Assembly (NCBI GenBank): GCA_016870855.1
Contig: VGAF01000048.1
Span: 1 to 8,106 of the forward strand
Length of the DNA: 8,106 bases
Direction: 5' to 3'
Source: Actinomycetota bacterium
GTDB taxonomy: Bacteria; Actinomycetota; Actinomycetes; Nanopelagicales; Nanopelagicaceae
The notes beneath the pieces were generated by a model. The model did no database searches. It saw only the letters and a program-made list of their open reading frames with translations, and had not been told where the DNA came from. This document shows, in pieces, positions 7,518-8,106 of the stretch. Position 1 is the stretch's first letter; each line of letters opens with the position of its first letter. Position numbers and translations under genes: made by a program.

Positions 7518-7532
7518 CGCGCTACCTGCGCG
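7518..7532. repeat. GC-rich inverted repeat in the bldD/pyrR intergenic region
   Basis: CGCGC-TACCT-GCGCG: two perfect 5-base arms around a 5-base centre, between the candidate pyr -35 and the bldD start. It could be an operator or a small hairpin at the 5' end of the bldD transcript. It does not match the spacing of the known BldD box (TNAC, five bases, GTNA), so it is not claimed as a BldD site. Confidence 0.35.
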
Positions 7533-7588
7533 CCAAACTCTCCTACCCTCGCCTCCTTAAAGGCAATTAGTTTCTTGAGCGGAGCGCC

Positions 7589-8065
7589 ATGGATTCCAAT
7601 TACAAACGTTCACTTGCCCGGCTACGAGCGATTCGCGTAGCCGCTGGACTCACCCTCCGACAAGTTGAAATCAAGAGTCGCGGGAAATGGAAGGCCGTCG
7701 TGGTCGGCTCCTACGAGAGAGGTACACGTCATCTAAGTTTGATGCGTGCCGTGGAGCTCTGTGACTTCTATGGTGCAGATCTTTCCGAGCTCGGAGCGGC
7801 GCGTAACGAGAACGAGGATTTTCGCGCCATCTTGGACCTTAAACGATTGGCATTGGCTCGAAATCTTCCTGATGACCTAAGTAGGACTATCTCTCGATTA
7901 GCGGGGCGAATCACGAGCATGCGTGGTGATCTAAATGGTGAGGTTCTTAGCATCAGAAGACAGGACTTAGAAAATCTTCAATTCCTTACTGATATGACTA
8001 GATCCGAACTAATTGGCGCTCTTCGCTTGAGAGAACTACTTCTTCAAGGCGAGCGGTTAAAGTGA
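7589..8065 (+). CDS. bldD: BldD-family transcriptional regulator (XRE-type DNA-binding domain, c-di-GMP-binding C-terminus)
   Basis: 158-residue cytoplasmic DNA-binding protein, slightly shorter than Streptomyces BldD. The N-terminal helix-turn-helix domain (about 8-68) contains LRAIRVAAGLTL and the highly characteristic WKAVVVGSYERG (34-45). The C-terminal domain (about 78-158) holds RGD-8 residues-RRQD at 112-126, aligning with the c-di-GMP signature RGD-X8-RQDD. The outer charged residues Arg112, Asp114, Arg123 and Asp126 are kept; the two middle ones differ. In Streptomyces, c-di-GMP drives dimerisation of BldD, which represses developmental genes. What it controls here is unknown, since this organism need not sporulate. 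The start is the only ATG after an in-frame stop at 7568, with GGAG four bases upstream. It is divergent from pyrR and its last 9 nt overlap the opposing gene. Confidence 0.9.
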   Translation: MDSNYKRSLARLRAIRVAAGLTLRQVEIKSRGKWKAVVVGSYERGTRHLSLMRAVELCDFYGADLSELGAARNENEDFRAILDLKRLALARNLPDDLSRTISRLAGRITSMRGDLNGEVLSIRRQDLENLQFLTDMTRSELIGALRLRELLLQGERLK

Positions 8066-8106
8066 AAGGTCTTTCTTTATCTCTCGAATAGCCGCTAGAA
8101 CTCCAT
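8057..8106 (-). CDS. nusB: C-terminal end of a convergent gene, probably transcription antitermination factor NusB
   Basis: Only the last 15 complete codons and the stop (TAA at 8059-8057) are inside the window. They read GVLAAIREIKKDLSL, and the codon cut by the edge ends in AT, compatible with Asn. NusB proteins characteristically end with a (F)VNGVL segment followed by a short charged tail, and nusB neighbours bldD in Streptomyces, so NusB is the best reading. NusB joins NusE (S10) in antitermination complexes on ribosomal RNA transcripts. The evidence is a short tail plus context, so certainty is moderate. The final codons overlap the end of bldD by 9 nt. Confidence 0.65.
   Translation of the reverse strand, partial: GVLAAIREIKKDLSL

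Larger units (their letters stand above)
7440..7588. other. Divergent intergenic region between pyrR and bldD
   Basis: The only gene-free stretch, 149 bp. Toward pyrR it holds the PyrR hairpin, a ribosome site and a candidate promoter. Toward bldD no convincing -35/-10 pair was found; TACCCT at 7544 fits TANNNT but has no -35 partner. Two short inverted repeats and a pair of similar direct repeats (CCTCTTAAAGG at 7469 and CCTCCTTAAAGG at 7552) also lie here. Confidence 0.8.

Noticed and set aside
7515..7533. Possible BldD box starting at TAAC upstream of bldD
   Set aside because: The second half (GTNA at five-base spacing) is absent; the sequence there is ACCT.
7552..7558. AAGGAGG on the minus strand in the intergenic region, looking like a strong ribosome site
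   Set aside because: No ATG, GTG or TTG follows at a usable distance, and it is probably upstream of the pyr transcription start.
8059..8078. Imperfect palindrome AAAGTGAAAGGTCTTTCTTT near the bldD end as a possible bidirectional terminator
   Set aside because: The arms leave a loop of about two bases, the stem is A/T-rich, and there is no following T-run in either direction. Too weak to call.

Overview
The window carries most of a de novo pyrimidine (UMP) biosynthesis operon on the minus strand, next to a divergently transcribed bldD-type regulator on the plus strand. A BldD orthologue beside pyrR, with the tail of a probable nusB converging on it, points to an actinobacterium; this neighbourhood resembles that of Streptomyces. 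Base composition is only about half GC by eye, well below Streptomyces or Mycobacterium. That would fit a moderate-GC lineage such as small-genome aquatic actinobacteria, but the sequence does not decide this.

Layout. On the minus strand, read from right to left, lie pyrR (7439-6909), pyrB (6912-5983), pyrC (5981-4713), carA (4716-3589), carB (3602-348) and the first 117 codons of pyrK (351 to the window edge). Every junction is an overlap (4 or 14 nt) or a 1-nt gap, so the block is one tightly packed, probably translationally coupled transcript. On the plus strand, bldD (7589-8065) is complete. It overlaps by 9 nt the last codons of a minus-strand gene (8057 to the window edge) whose end looks like NusB. 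The only real intergenic space is the 149-bp divergent region 7440-7588.

How it works together. CarA/CarB make carbamoyl phosphate, PyrB joins it to aspartate, and PyrC closes the ring to dihydroorotate. PyrK is the electron-transfer subunit of a class 1B dihydroorotate dehydrogenase, whose catalytic pyrD should follow just outside the window. PyrR is the UMP/UTP-sensing RNA-binding regulator. Just upstream of its own Shine-Dalgarno sequence the transcript carries a hairpin with the core TCCAGAGAGG, a close match to the known PyrR-binding loop. This supports feedback control at translation initiation, spread through the operon by coupling.

Nothing here looks like a wholly unknown system. The points most worth a second look are the PyrR RNA site, the use of PyrK in an actinobacterium with an altered flavin motif, the variant c-di-GMP signature in BldD, and the bldD/nusB tail-to-tail overlap.
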